Below, in pieces: positions 19,833 to 28,021 of a stretch of 64,000 bases of DNA. A model generated the notes under the pieces. The model had not been told where the DNA came from, ran no database searches, and worked only from the letters and a program-made list of their open reading frames with translations. Each line of letters opens with the position of its first letter. Within the stretch, counting starts at the first letter, position 1. Origin of the DNA: Roseiarcus sp963753135 (GTDB lineage: Bacteria; Pseudomonadota; Alphaproteobacteria; Rhizobiales; Beijerinckiaceae); contig CAVWBA010000017.1 in the NCBI GenBank assembly GCA_963753135.1, forward strand, positions 62,001-126,000, read 5' to 3'. The translations under genes and the position numbers were made by a program.

Positions 19833-20090
19833 CTCGGCAGTCCGCGCTCGTCGTAAAGCAGGTCGCCGTGCTCCATCGAGAGGTACGGCTCCTTCATGTG
19901 CTTGCGGCAACCTGTCGCTATCGCCTTGAGCTTTTCGGTAGAGAGCCTCGTCGAAGTCCGGCTTCTGCTCGAGTCGCGCCAGCCGCTCGCGGAGCGCCGC
20001 GGTCACCGCGTCGGTCAGCGTCTCGCCCGTGAGTTTTGCAAGGCGCTCCGCGAGCGCGTGGGCCTCCGGCCTCTTGATGTTGAGGGACAT
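19829..20090 (-). pseudogene. vapB: VapB-like antitoxin, frameshifted
   Basis: Antitoxin partner of the PIN toxin. From ATG 20090 (GAGGTGG upstream) it reads MSLNIKRPEAHALAERLAKL and LTDAVTAALRERL, the ribbon-helix-helix-like start of PSK-type antitoxins. Near 19945 the frame changes; the corrected tail contains CRKHMKEPYLSMEHGDLLYDERGLPR, the toxin-binding end, with stop 19829-19831. The VapB product would neutralise VapC and repress the operon. Two indels in two adjacent tiny genes suggest poor local sequence quality. Confidence 0.78.
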
Positions 20091-20162
20091 TTCTACCACC
20101 TCGTATCTTTAATTCTACCCTACACCAAACCGAGCTTTCCGCCAAGCGGCGAACCCCGACAG

Positions 20163-21561
20163 TGTCCGTAGCAGACGATATGTCCGGTTTAGGTAGCGCA
20201 CGATCTGTCCGGTAAGTCCGACCTTTTTTGGGAGGGTTGGGATGCGCCGGAGGGAAGCCCGAGAGGCCGTGCGCATGGCGAGGTTTTTGACGCTGCTTCA
20301 CCGGTGGGAATCGGCGGAGCTCAATCAGGAAGAGGCGGCGGCGTTGCTGGGGGTGAGCGAGCGGACATTTCGGCGTTGGACTCGGCGGTACGAGGAGGAA
20401 GGCGAGGCCGGGCTCTTGGATGGCCGGCTCGGCAAGGCGTCGGGGCGGCGGGTTCCGGCGGACCGGGCCGAGGAGGTGGAGCGGCTTTATCGCGAGCGCT
20501 ACCAGGGCTTCACGGTCAAGCATTTCCACGAGCATCTGATCAGGGACCACGGCTTCGGCTGGGGCTACACGTGGCTCAAGCTGCATCTGCAGTGGTCGGT
20601 CGTCGTGCCCAAGGCGCCGCGCAAGGGCGCGCATCGCAGGAAGCGCGAGCGGCGTCCGCTGCCGGGCATGATGTTGCATCAGGACGGCTCGCGGCATGAA
20701 TGGCTCGAGGGCGAGGCGCCGCTCGATCTCATCGTCACGATGGACGACGCGACGGGGGCGATCTATTCGGCGTTTCTCATCGAGGAGGAAGGCACGGCCT
20801 CGACCTTCCGCGGTTTAAGCGAGGTTTTCTCGCAGCACGGCCTGCCGATGAGCCTCTATACGGACCGCGGCTCGCATTATTTCCGCACGACCAAGGCTGG
20901 CGAGATCGATCGGGGCTCACCGACCCAGGTCGGGCGAGCCCTTGAGCAGCTCGGAATCGAGCATATCGGGGCTTTCTCTCCCCAGGCCCGTGGCCGTTCG
21001 GAACGGATGTTCGGCACGCTTCAGGGCCGGCTGCCCAAGGAGCTCCGGCTCGCCGGCATAACCGATGTGGAGGCGGCCAACGCCTTCATCCGCGACCGCT
21101 ATCTGCCGGAACACAACGCCCGCTTTGCGGTCGAGCCGGCCGGCGAGGGCTCGGCCTTCACCCCCATTCCGGGCGTCGACCTCGACGAGATCCTGTGCGT
21201 CGAGGAGGAGCGGCAGGTCGGCCAGGACAATTGCGTGTCCTACCGCACGCTCAAACTGCAAATTCCCGAAAGCCCGATGCGGGCCCATTTCGTGAGGGCG
21301 CGCGTCAAGGTGCACGTCTATCCCGACGGCTCCCACGCCCTCTTTCACGGGCCAAGATGCATCGGCCGCTACGACGCCAAGGGAGCGCTCAAGGACAGCC
21401 ACGATGAAAAGCGCGCCGCTTAAATCCGCTCGGCGGCGCAAACCCTGTGGACGGCATGGACAAGCCTCCGGCTTGCCCACCCCGCCCACAGGAGAACAAA
21501 ACCAGAAGAAGCGGACATTTGATGTGCTACCAAAACCGGACAACTTAATTCGCTATCGACA
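20163..21561 (+). mobile_element. ISNCY/IS1202-like insertion sequence
   Basis: The inner ends are clearly inverted: TGTCCGGTTTAGGTAGC at 20181 and TGTCCGGTTTTGGTAGC reading back from 21542. A further outer match, TGTCCGTAGC at 20163 and TGTCGATAGC back from 21561, extends both ends. Directly outside lies GCGGCGAACCCCG on both sides (20146-20158 and 21562-21574), a possible long target duplication as reported for IS1202-type elements. The left copy is separated from the end by four bases. Exact boundaries remain uncertain. Confidence 0.65.
20242..21423 (+). CDS. ISNCY-family DDE transposase
   Basis: A complete 393-residue transposase. The helix-turn-helix (LNQEEAAALLGVSERTFRRWTRRY, about residues 30-53) is followed by an rve integrase-like catalytic core. 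The acidic triad is visible in MLHQDGSRHEW, SLYTDRGSHYF and GRSERMFGTLQ. A short C-terminal domain with HVYPDGSHALFHGP resembles those of ISNCY transposases. GGAGGG lies shortly before the ATG. The frame is undamaged, so the element may still be active. Confidence 0.88.
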   Translation: MRRREAREAVRMARFLTLLHRWESAELNQEEAAALLGVSERTFRRWTRRYEEEGEAGLLDGRLGKASGRRVPADRAEEVERLYRERYQGFTVKHFHEHLIRDHGFGWGYTWLKLHLQWSVVVPKAPRKGAHRRKRERRPLPGMMLHQDGSRHEWLEGEAPLDLIVTMDDATGAIYSAFLIEEEGTASTFRGLSEVFSQHGLPMSLYTDRGSHYFRTTKAGEIDRGSPTQVGRALEQLGIEHIGAFSPQARGRSERMFGTLQGRLPKELRLAGITDVEAANAFIRDRYLPEHNARFAVEPAGEGSAFTPIPGVDLDEILCVEEERQVGQDNCVSYRTLKLQIPESPMRAHFVRARVKVHVYPDGSHALFHGPRCIGRYDAKGALKDSHDEKRAA

Positions 21562-21788
21562 GCGGCGAACCCCGCAAGCAAGCCCCTCAGCAAGCGACTT
21601 GGCCCGTTGAAACCGACGCCAGCCCGAGGTCCGAGAGCGGATCGTTGATAGAGATTACCCCTCCGTCAACGTTAACGAATTTCGCCCGCCCAACTTTCGC
21701 CGATCGATAAAATTCAACCTATTTTGTTTCGCGCCCGCCAAGCGGCCCACGCCGATAGTGTCCCCGTTCAACCTGGCGGACAACCCAA

Positions 21789-22619
21789 ATGCTCTCTCGG
21801 CTCTTTCACTTTGTGGCTGCGGCGGTGGTCTTCGGCTTCGCCTGGAACACCTTTGTCGAAGCCTCGGAACAGGGCCTTCCCCAGGCCACGCACGCGCCCG
21901 TCGGCGGCGAAGCCTCGATCCCCTATGGCTGGGTCGACTTCTGCAATCGCCACGGCGAGGAGTGCACGCTCGGCAAGCTCAAGCCCATGGATGTGCGCCT
22001 CACCCGGCAGACCTGGAAGATCCTCAACGAGATCAACCTCAAGGCCAATAACGCGATCGAGCCGATCAGCAACTTCGACCATTGGGGAACGACGCTCGAC
22101 CATTGGGACTATCCGGTCGACGGCAAGGGCGACTGCAAGATCTATGCTTTGTTCAAGCGCAAACTGCTCATCGACCGCGGCTTTCCGCGCCAGGCCCTGT
22201 TGATGACGATCGTTCGCGACCTCAATGGCGAGGGCCATGCGGTGCTCACGGTCAAGACCGACCGCGGCGACTTCATCCTCGACAATCTGTCGGATGAGAT
22301 CCGGCCTTGGACCGCCACCGGCTACCAGTTCTACAAGCGCCAATCCCAAAACGACCCGAACGTGTGGCTCAGCCTCGGCGGCGCAACCGGAGCCGAGCCG
22401 GGAACGGCGGCGTCGAATGAGGGCCGCGTCGAATTGAGGGCCGCGACGACGGGCTGGCGGCGGGCGGCCCCTGAGACACGCGGATTTTGGACCGCAAAAC
22501 TCACTCGCTGGACCGCTTCGGGACCCGAAGCGGCCCTTCAAGACCAGCCCCGCTACGGGCGGAGAACGCCAGAAAGGGGCCGTAGGCTCTACCGGCAGGA
22601 TGCGCGCCGGAGGAGCTGA
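21789..22619 (+). CDS. Transglutaminase-like cysteine peptidase (BTLCP)
   Basis: A 276-residue exported protein of the DUF920/BTLCP family, relatives of LapG that cut periplasmic targets. Residues 1-25 form a signal or anchor. The catalytic triad is visible as Cys in GKGDCKIYALFKRKLL, His in GEGHAVLTV and Asp in FILDNLSDE. The family normally ends soon after YKRQSQNDPNVWLSLG. Here about 75 low-complexity residues follow, rich in Arg and Ala, so the true end may be earlier and a frameshift near 22400 is possible. It lies next to the ISNCY element, with no LapD-like partner in view. Confidence 0.8.
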   Translation: MLSRLFHFVAAAVVFGFAWNTFVEASEQGLPQATHAPVGGEASIPYGWVDFCNRHGEECTLGKLKPMDVRLTRQTWKILNEINLKANNAIEPISNFDHWGTTLDHWDYPVDGKGDCKIYALFKRKLLIDRGFPRQALLMTIVRDLNGEGHAVLTVKTDRGDFILDNLSDEIRPWTATGYQFYKRQSQNDPNVWLSLGGATGAEPGTAASNEGRVELRAATTGWRRAAPETRGFWTAKLTRWTASGPEAALQDQPRYGRRTPERGRRLYRQDARRRS

Positions 22620-22690
22620 CGGGTGCGGCCGGATTCGACGCCGAATATTTGCTTCGCCAGCGCCTATACAATTCGAACGAACTCCTCAGC

Positions 22691-23302
22691 CTATTTCTCC
22701 GAAGATTCGCCTCCGACAAAGCTTAAATACGACGCGAGGGCGGCGATTTGATTCGGCGACAAAGACTGGCCGACTTTCGGCATAGGTATCCCCGAAGCGT
22801 CTTGGCCCTGGCTCCACTCCTCAAGCCGACGCTTGAGATAGCGGTAAGAAAGCCCGCCGAGGCGCGGAATCTCGCGGACTCCTTGCGCTTCAGGGCCATG
22901 GCATGCCTGGCAAGCAGCAATGTTCTCGTCGGGCACACCGTTTTCAAATATCATCTTGCCTTCGGCGGTGAGTGCGCTGTCGCCGTCCATCGCAGCTTCG
23001 GGCGGAAGCGCAGAAAAATATGCGGCCAGATTTCGTAGGATCAATGGATCGAGATGCGCAGCGGCGTTCCACATATACTTGGTTGAAAGAAACTCATCGC
23101 GCTTATGGGTCGCAAAGGCTTGGAGCTGGTTTACCAGATAGTCTTCCCGCTGGCCGGCCAGCCGGGGAGCATTGTAATAGCCCTGCGCGGACGTTCCATG
23201 ACACCAGGTACAATTGCGAACCGGCAGGTCATCCGCCAGAAGCGGTCCACTTGTGGCGAGGGAAATCGCAAGGGCCGCCATTTTCGTACGGAAGTGTTTC
23301 AT
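22691..23302 (-). CDS. Diheme c-type cytochrome (c4-like) 1
   Basis: A 203-residue periplasmic electron carrier. ATG 23302 gives a clean signal peptide ending LLADD; the longer open frame upstream is unconserved. Two c-type haem sites are seen: CTWCH (about residue 31) and CQACH (about 129). Each is followed by the PRLAGQ/PRLGGLS...Y motif typical of cytochrome c4 repeats. Later Met residues (KYMWN, MPKVG) could be axial ligands. It is 59 bases downstream of the second cytochrome, so likely one operon. Confidence 0.85.
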   Translation of the reverse strand: MKHFRTKMAALAISLATSGPLLADDLPVRNCTWCHGTSAQGYYNAPRLAGQREDYLVNQLQAFATHKRDEFLSTKYMWNAAAHLDPLILRNLAAYFSALPPEAAMDGDSALTAEGKMIFENGVPDENIAACQACHGPEAQGVREIPRLGGLSYRYLKRRLEEWSQGQDASGIPMPKVGQSLSPNQIAALASYLSFVGGESSEK

Positions 23303-23361
23303 GATCCGAGGTCTCTTGCGTGACGAACTCAGCCCGGTTGACGCAACAGAACGCCATGATT

Positions 23362-24018
23362 TTACCTGAGCGCGCTGACATATTCGGCGAGCGCCTGCAC
23401 CTGCCTCGGGGTCAAATTCGCCACGGTTGGCCTCATGATCCATGATATGTCCTGACGCCCGCCCTGGCCGCGTTCGCTGCTCCAGATCGACAGGGTGCTG
23501 ATCATGTACCAATAAAGCTGGCCTGCAAGACGAGGTATTTCGCGCTGCCCCTTGGCGCCGGGGCCGTGGCAAGCGGAACAGGCGGGAACATTCTGCTCGG
23601 GCAATCCATTCGCGAAGATCTCTTTCCCCAAAGCGGCGTCGCCCGCGGGCGCGCCGCCAACGGGCGGAGGATTCAAGGTGCTCATGCGCGAGGCCAAAAC
23701 GGGGATCATGTCGGGTGTTATGCCGTGGGCCACATTGGCCATCACGGGGTTCAGCCGCCGGCGCTCAAGGAAGGCGCGCAACTGATTTTCGATATATTGC
23801 GGCTGCTGCCCGGCGAGGCGCGGCATGGCGTAAAACCCGCGAAAACCCTCCGCGGACGGACCATGACAGGTCGTGCAATATTCGAATTTCGCTTCAACGC
23901 CCCCAACCCTCGCGTGGGCATCTTGGGCTCCCGCCTGGACCTGATGACCAGCCGTAGCCGCCGCCAAAAATGCAGGCAGTGCCGCTGTCAGCGCCACGCG
24001 CAAAGGAACAGCTCTCAT
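23362..24018 (-). CDS. Diheme c-type cytochrome (c4-like) 2
   Basis: A 218-residue periplasmic cytochrome with haem motifs CTTCH and CSACH. Each is followed by a PRLAGQ...Y segment (MPRLAGQQPQYIENQLRAF and IPRLAGQLYWYM), as in c4. ATG 24018 has GGCGAGGAAG directly before it and begins a good signal peptide; ATG 24081 upstream would add a basic tail. It resembles the divergent third cytochrome more than the first: both share the RRRLNPVMxNVAH segment, which points to duplication. Confidence 0.87.
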   Translation of the reverse strand: MRAVPLRVALTAALPAFLAAATAGHQVQAGAQDAHARVGGVEAKFEYCTTCHGPSAEGFRGFYAMPRLAGQQPQYIENQLRAFLERRRLNPVMANVAHGITPDMIPVLASRMSTLNPPPVGGAPAGDAALGKEIFANGLPEQNVPACSACHGPGAKGQREIPRLAGQLYWYMISTLSIWSSERGQGGRQDISWIMRPTVANLTPRQVQALAEYVSALR

Positions 24019-24403
24019 CTTCCTCGCCTCCCGCCGCTTCCTTTTTTTGCCGCCCGGAATCTGCTCGCCAGCCGAGAACATTTCCGCCGATCTTACAAGC
24101 CTCCCTCTTCGTGCGCTCAGGCGTTCGGCAACATTCGCAGCACGGATGCTGCTCCTCGGTGATCGCGTTCCTCAACGGCGCTCGTTGGTCGACGGAGCGC
24201 CCCTTTCGCTCGGCAAACCGGGCGGCGTGCATGGCCGATTAGGATTCGCTCGAAGCTTTTTGGTAACTGTTGACACGGTTCAAATGCGAATGAAAGTGGA
24301 ACTGCGTCAAGGCGCTCCAAAAAATGCGCATCCGCGTCAAAAAGTCACACAGGAAAAAGGGCGCTCCCTACGATAGCGGCGCGAAGATTTTGGGAGGAAG
24401 ATC
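24019..24403. promoter_or_regulatory. Divergent promoter region between cytochrome genes
   Basis: No gene. It must hold the promoters for both cytochrome transcription units. TTGACA at 24270-24275 could be a -35 box for the rightward genes, without a convincing -10. An AT-richer tract with repeated AAAAAG-type runs precedes 24404. No operator could be named. Confidence 0.4.
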
Positions 24404-25063
24404 ATGAAGGTTGCCAAGGCTCTCGCGCCGGCGCTGTTCGCCGTTATCCTGTGCGCCGGAGCCGACGCCGAAGACAGCAAGACCGGCGGCCCTGCGCAGC
24501 CGGAAGGCGTTCCAGCGAAGGAATTTAATGCCAAGGCGGGCTATTGTGAAACCTGTCATGGGCTGTCGGCGCGTGGCTTCATAGGGACGAATCCGATGCC
24601 CAAACTCGCGGGCCAGCAGCCGGACTATATAAAGAACCAATTGCAGGCCTTCATCGATCGGCGCCGGCTGAACCCCGTGATGGGCAATGTGGCCCACGTC
24701 CTCAGCCCCGCGATGGTCGAGGCCCTGTCCACACATTTCAAGGATCTCGACCCGCCGCCCTATGGCGGCGCTCCGAGAGACCTCATGTCCGAAGGGGAAA
24801 AGATCTATCACGAAGGCGTTCCCAGCTCGGACGTTCCGGCCTGCGAGTCGTGCCACGGCCCGGACGCCCACGGCATGAGCCAGTTTCCGCGCCTGGCCGG
24901 CCAGCTCCACGGCTACGTGATCGCCAAGCTCGCGAACTGGTCCAAGGAGCGTGGGCAAGACCCGAACAATCCGGACAATTCGCAGGTCATGGGCCCGATC
25001 GCCGAAAAGCTGACCAAAGAGCAGATCGCCGCGGTCGCCGCTTATGTCAGCGACCTCAAATGA
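24404..25063 (+). CDS. Diheme c-type cytochrome (c4-like) 3
   Basis: A 219-residue periplasmic cytochrome with a signal peptide ending ADAED. Its haem sites are CETCH (about residue 48) and CESCH (about 147). The two halves repeat the MPKLAGQQPDYIKNQLQAF / FPRLAGQLHGYVIAKLANW motif. Met residues in NPVMGN and SQVMGP are likely sixth ligands. GGGAGGAAG lies just before the ATG. It is followed after 235 bases by the cytochrome-porin gene in the same direction and could feed electrons to or from it. Confidence 0.88.
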   Translation: MKVAKALAPALFAVILCAGADAEDSKTGGPAQPEGVPAKEFNAKAGYCETCHGLSARGFIGTNPMPKLAGQQPDYIKNQLQAFIDRRRLNPVMGNVAHVLSPAMVEALSTHFKDLDPPPYGGAPRDLMSEGEKIYHEGVPSSDVPACESCHGPDAHGMSQFPRLAGQLHGYVIAKLANWSKERGQDPNNPDNSQVMGPIAEKLTKEQIAAVAAYVSDLK

Positions 25064-25298
25064 TTTTTGCTCACGTCGAGATCCTTTCGACGATACGGCT
25101 GAAGAGCCGGAGTCATGCTCCGCTCCCAATGCCTGACGGCGATTGCGTTTGGAACCAGCCGCGCGGGATCAATCGAGACCGTTTGTGACTGGACTCGCAA
25201 AAATCTGCATGGCAGGTAGAGTATCGTAAATCGTCAGCGCTCAGTCCGCCAACCGGGCCGCGCCGGCCACGAAGCAATTGAGCGCCCCCGGGGGGCCA

Positions 25299-26726
25299 AT
25301 GACAAGAGCGACGGCTCGCGCGACCACAGAGGCGTTTGGCGTGTTAGCCTTCGCCGCCGTCGTCGCTGCGTCCGCGGCCCTTTTCACAGTCGGCGCCGGC
25401 CCCGCCGAGGCGCTGCCGAGCTACGCGCGCCAGACCGGCCAGCCCTGCGCCACCTGTCACACCGCCTTTCCCGAGCTGACGCCGTACGGCAGGCAATTCA
25501 AGATCGGCGGCTACACGGCGGGCGGCGGCGACTGGCAAGGGCCGCCGGTCGCCCTGATGTATATGCCGGGCTTTACCCGCACGGCGTCGAACCCGGATTC
25601 GCCGCCAGCGCCTGGACTGCATCTCAACAATAACCTCGTCTCGCAACAGGTGTCAGGCTTCATCGCTGGCCAGCTCTACGGCAATCTCGGTTCGTTCATC
25701 CAGATAACGGGCGACCCGGTGGGCGGAACGGTCGGGCTGGACGCTTCCGACGTTCGCTATGCCGACACTCTCACGCTGTTCGGCAAGGGCACGGTCTGGG
25801 GGATCGACGCCAACAATACGCCGACCGTGGAAGACCCATGGAATACGACGCCTTCGTGGGGATGGCCGCAGATCTCATCGACCATCGCTCCCGCCTTCGC
25901 TCCGCCGTTGACTCACGTTGAAGGCTCATACACGGGGATTGTCGGCGGCGCGGGCGCGTACGTATTCTGGAACGACATGCTTTACGCGGACTTCACAGCC
26001 TACAAGGGCCTTTCTGTGCCGGTGCTGCAGGCGTTCAACGTCGGAAACTCGACGACCGACGCGCTGGCAAACGTCGCACCCTACTGGCGCGTCGCGATCG
26101 AGCCACACTGGGGCGACCTCTATTGGGAGACCGGCACTTTTGGCATGTACGGGCGTGTCACTCCCGGCCGCATATACGGTTTCGGAACAGACAATTTTCT
26201 CGACGTCGGCTTCAACTCGCAACTCCAATATGCCGGCGACCAATACAGCATAACCTTGAAGCTCACCGATATCATGGAATGGCAGCGGCTGAACTCGTCG
26301 TTCGCGCAGGGCGTATCATCGAACCTCAGCAACACCCTCAACAGCTTCAAGGCCAATGCGTCATTCGTCTGGGATCACACCTACAGCCTGGGCCTTGGCT
26401 ATTTCAACATCACCGGATCCGGCGACTGCAATCTTTACGGATCGGGCAACAACGTCTTTTGCACACCCACAAGCATCGGCGAGTTCAACAACAGCTTTAT
26501 CAGCAGTCCGAACGGCGCCGGCCTCATCCAAGACATCGCCTACCTCCCGTTCAGCCACGGCGCGCCGTTTCCCTATTCGACCTGGAACGTGCGGCTCGGC
26601 CTCCAGTTCACGGAGTACCTGCACCTCTACGGCGGCACGACGAACTTTGACGGCTCGTATCTGGGCGGCACGCATAACGCGCAGGGGAATAATTCCGTGT
26701 TCGCCTATGCGTGGATTGCGTTTTGA
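25299..26726 (+). CDS. Cyc2-like monohaem cytochrome-porin fusion
   Basis: A 475-residue outer-membrane protein. The signal peptide covers residues 1 to about 38. A single c-type haem site, C50-A-T-C53-H54, sits in LPSYARQTGQPCATCHTAFPELTPYG, directly before a long beta-barrel (about 75-475) rich in alternating aromatic strands and ending in Phe (YAWIAF). A haem plug fused to the N-terminus of a barrel is the Cyc2 plan used for extracellular electron transfer in iron oxidisers. The ARQTG-x2-CxxCH motif is, as I recall, shared. ATG 25299 is chosen over TTG 25278. Whether it oxidises iron is unproven. Confidence 0.7.
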   Translation: MTRATARATTEAFGVLAFAAVVAASAALFTVGAGPAEALPSYARQTGQPCATCHTAFPELTPYGRQFKIGGYTAGGGDWQGPPVALMYMPGFTRTASNPDSPPAPGLHLNNNLVSQQVSGFIAGQLYGNLGSFIQITGDPVGGTVGLDASDVRYADTLTLFGKGTVWGIDANNTPTVEDPWNTTPSWGWPQISSTIAPAFAPPLTHVEGSYTGIVGGAGAYVFWNDMLYADFTAYKGLSVPVLQAFNVGNSTTDALANVAPYWRVAIEPHWGDLYWETGTFGMYGRVTPGRIYGFGTDNFLDVGFNSQLQYAGDQYSITLKLTDIMEWQRLNSSFAQGVSSNLSNTLNSFKANASFVWDHTYSLGLGYFNITGSGDCNLYGSGNNVFCTPTSIGEFNNSFISSPNGAGLIQDIAYLPFSHGAPFPYSTWNVRLGLQFTEYLHLYGGTTNFDGSYLGGTHNAQGNNSVFAYAWIAF

Positions 26727-27596
26727 TGCTGAGCGCCTCCGCAGAACAACGCTGCGCCCAAAACAAGCGATAGAGCGATCGTCAAAGCTACTCCGGCCTA
26801 ATCCTCATCCTGCGCCTCCCGTCGATATTTCCGGAGGTCGTCGCTCCTCCGCCGTTTCTTCGCCCACACTCAATCCTGAATGTCGAACGCATTCCCCGGC
26901 AACCCTTGTATGCCCGTTTCCCCGCGCCTTTCTGCCGTTTGGCCAAAGGTCGCTATCCACCCCAATGCAGCGTCCACCGCCGAGATCCGCAATGTCCGCT
27001 TTACGTCGAGACCGGACCTTGCTGCCGATTTGCCCCTTTGTCCGCTCTCCGCCCTACGCGGTCGTTTTGGTGCACGTCGATTGAGTTTTGACCCTCGCCG
27101 TCCAGAAGTCCCGGCGACCGCCTCTCGCCTACTGCCTGCCGCCAATTCTCTCCAGCGCCTCGACGCCCTCTCCCGGGAGTGCCGCGAGCTATTCGACCAG
27201 CTATGCGGCGCTTTCTCTCGGATAATTTCTGTCGGGCGTTTCTTGCAAAAAAAACGAAATATATGTTACTAATATTCTTATCTGCGGAATTCAGCTTCGG
27301 TTCGCGCAAGCGAAGCGGGGAATGGAAGGGCCGGCGCACTGTTGATCTCAATCCACAACCTGAGCGCGAGGGAGGACGTGGAGGCAAATTTTTTTATTTT
27401 TTCCGCTCGGAACCCATTGAAAAGTCTCGATTCGGAAAAATAAACGCTAGCAAATTCACTGGCATTTACTAGCGTTTACTCGCTTTTAATAGCGTTTATG
27501 GGCTTCTTATTTGCACGAGCTTCGCCGGCGTTCACGCGTGGGTTGCATCCGGGAAAGCGCCTCTTCTGACCGCCGAGACGACTATCAGCGCGACGC
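26727..27596. other. Long intergenic region
   Basis: No supportable gene in 870 bases. The first half is GC-rich with short ORF remnants only. From about 27220 the sequence is AT-rich. It contains the 19-base repeat AACCCATTGAAAAGTCTCG (27411-27429) and a cluster of TAGCGTTTA/TAAACGCTA sites (27439-27500). Confidence 0.5.
27439..27500. repeat. Cluster of AGCGTTTA sites
   Basis: TAGCGTTTA occurs twice on the + strand (near 27470 and 27490) and its reverse, TAAACGCTA, once (near 27442), within 62 AT-rich bases. The arrangement resembles an operator or initiator-binding array. No protein can be named. Confidence 0.4.
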
Positions 27597-28019
27597 CTAG
27601 CGCCTCGCCAGTCTCGCCAGCGCCTCCACCCCCTCCGGCGGAAGCGGCCAGGATTTCGCCGCGGCGAGGACCTCGGCAATATAGGCCGGACGCGGAACGC
27701 CGGGGCCGGCATTGGCGCCGAAGTATACAATCGCCTGTTTTGGCGCGCGCTCGGCGATGACGGCCTGCGTCAGCTTGGCGTAGAGGCCCTGGGGCAGGCC
27801 CTCGTAGCGGTCGAGCGCCGCGACGTCGGATAAAGCCAAGTCCCAAAGCACGCCATGCACGGCGGCGGAGGGATCGCGAACCGCGGTCAGCCAGCCCTCG
27901 CGCATGGCGGTGAGCCTATGCCGCTCGAGCCGGGCAAGCCCGAGCGCCTTCGAGCGCGGGCAGCGGCGCGCCATTGCGGCTGCGTCCATGTTGGAGCCGT
28001 AGGCGAAATAGAGCGGCAT
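27597..28019 (-). CDS. Gamma-glutamylcyclotransferase-like protein
   Basis: A 140-residue cytosolic protein of the GGCT/AIG2-like fold. The N-terminal MPLYFAYGSNMD is the substrate-binding YGSN loop, and VHGVLWDLALSDVAALDRYEG carries the DxxEG catalytic segment (Glu in YEG). Such enzymes release 5-oxoproline from gamma-glutamyl compounds or act on modified amines; the exact substrate is unknown. The ATG at 28019 lies two bases after the rel/spoT stop, so the two genes are co-transcribed. Confidence 0.85.
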   Translation of the reverse strand: MPLYFAYGSNMDAAAMARRCPRSKALGLARLERHRLTAMREGWLTAVRDPSAAVHGVLWDLALSDVAALDRYEGLPQGLYAKLTQAVIAERAPKQAIVYFGANAGPGVPRPAYIAEVLAAAKSWPLPPEGVEALARLARR

Positions 28020-28021
28020 TG

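Noticed and set aside
26880..27272. Possible gene of 130 codons in the 27-kb intergenic region
   Set aside because: The translation looks like non-coding sequence, rich in Ser, Arg and Pro, with competing frames of equal length.
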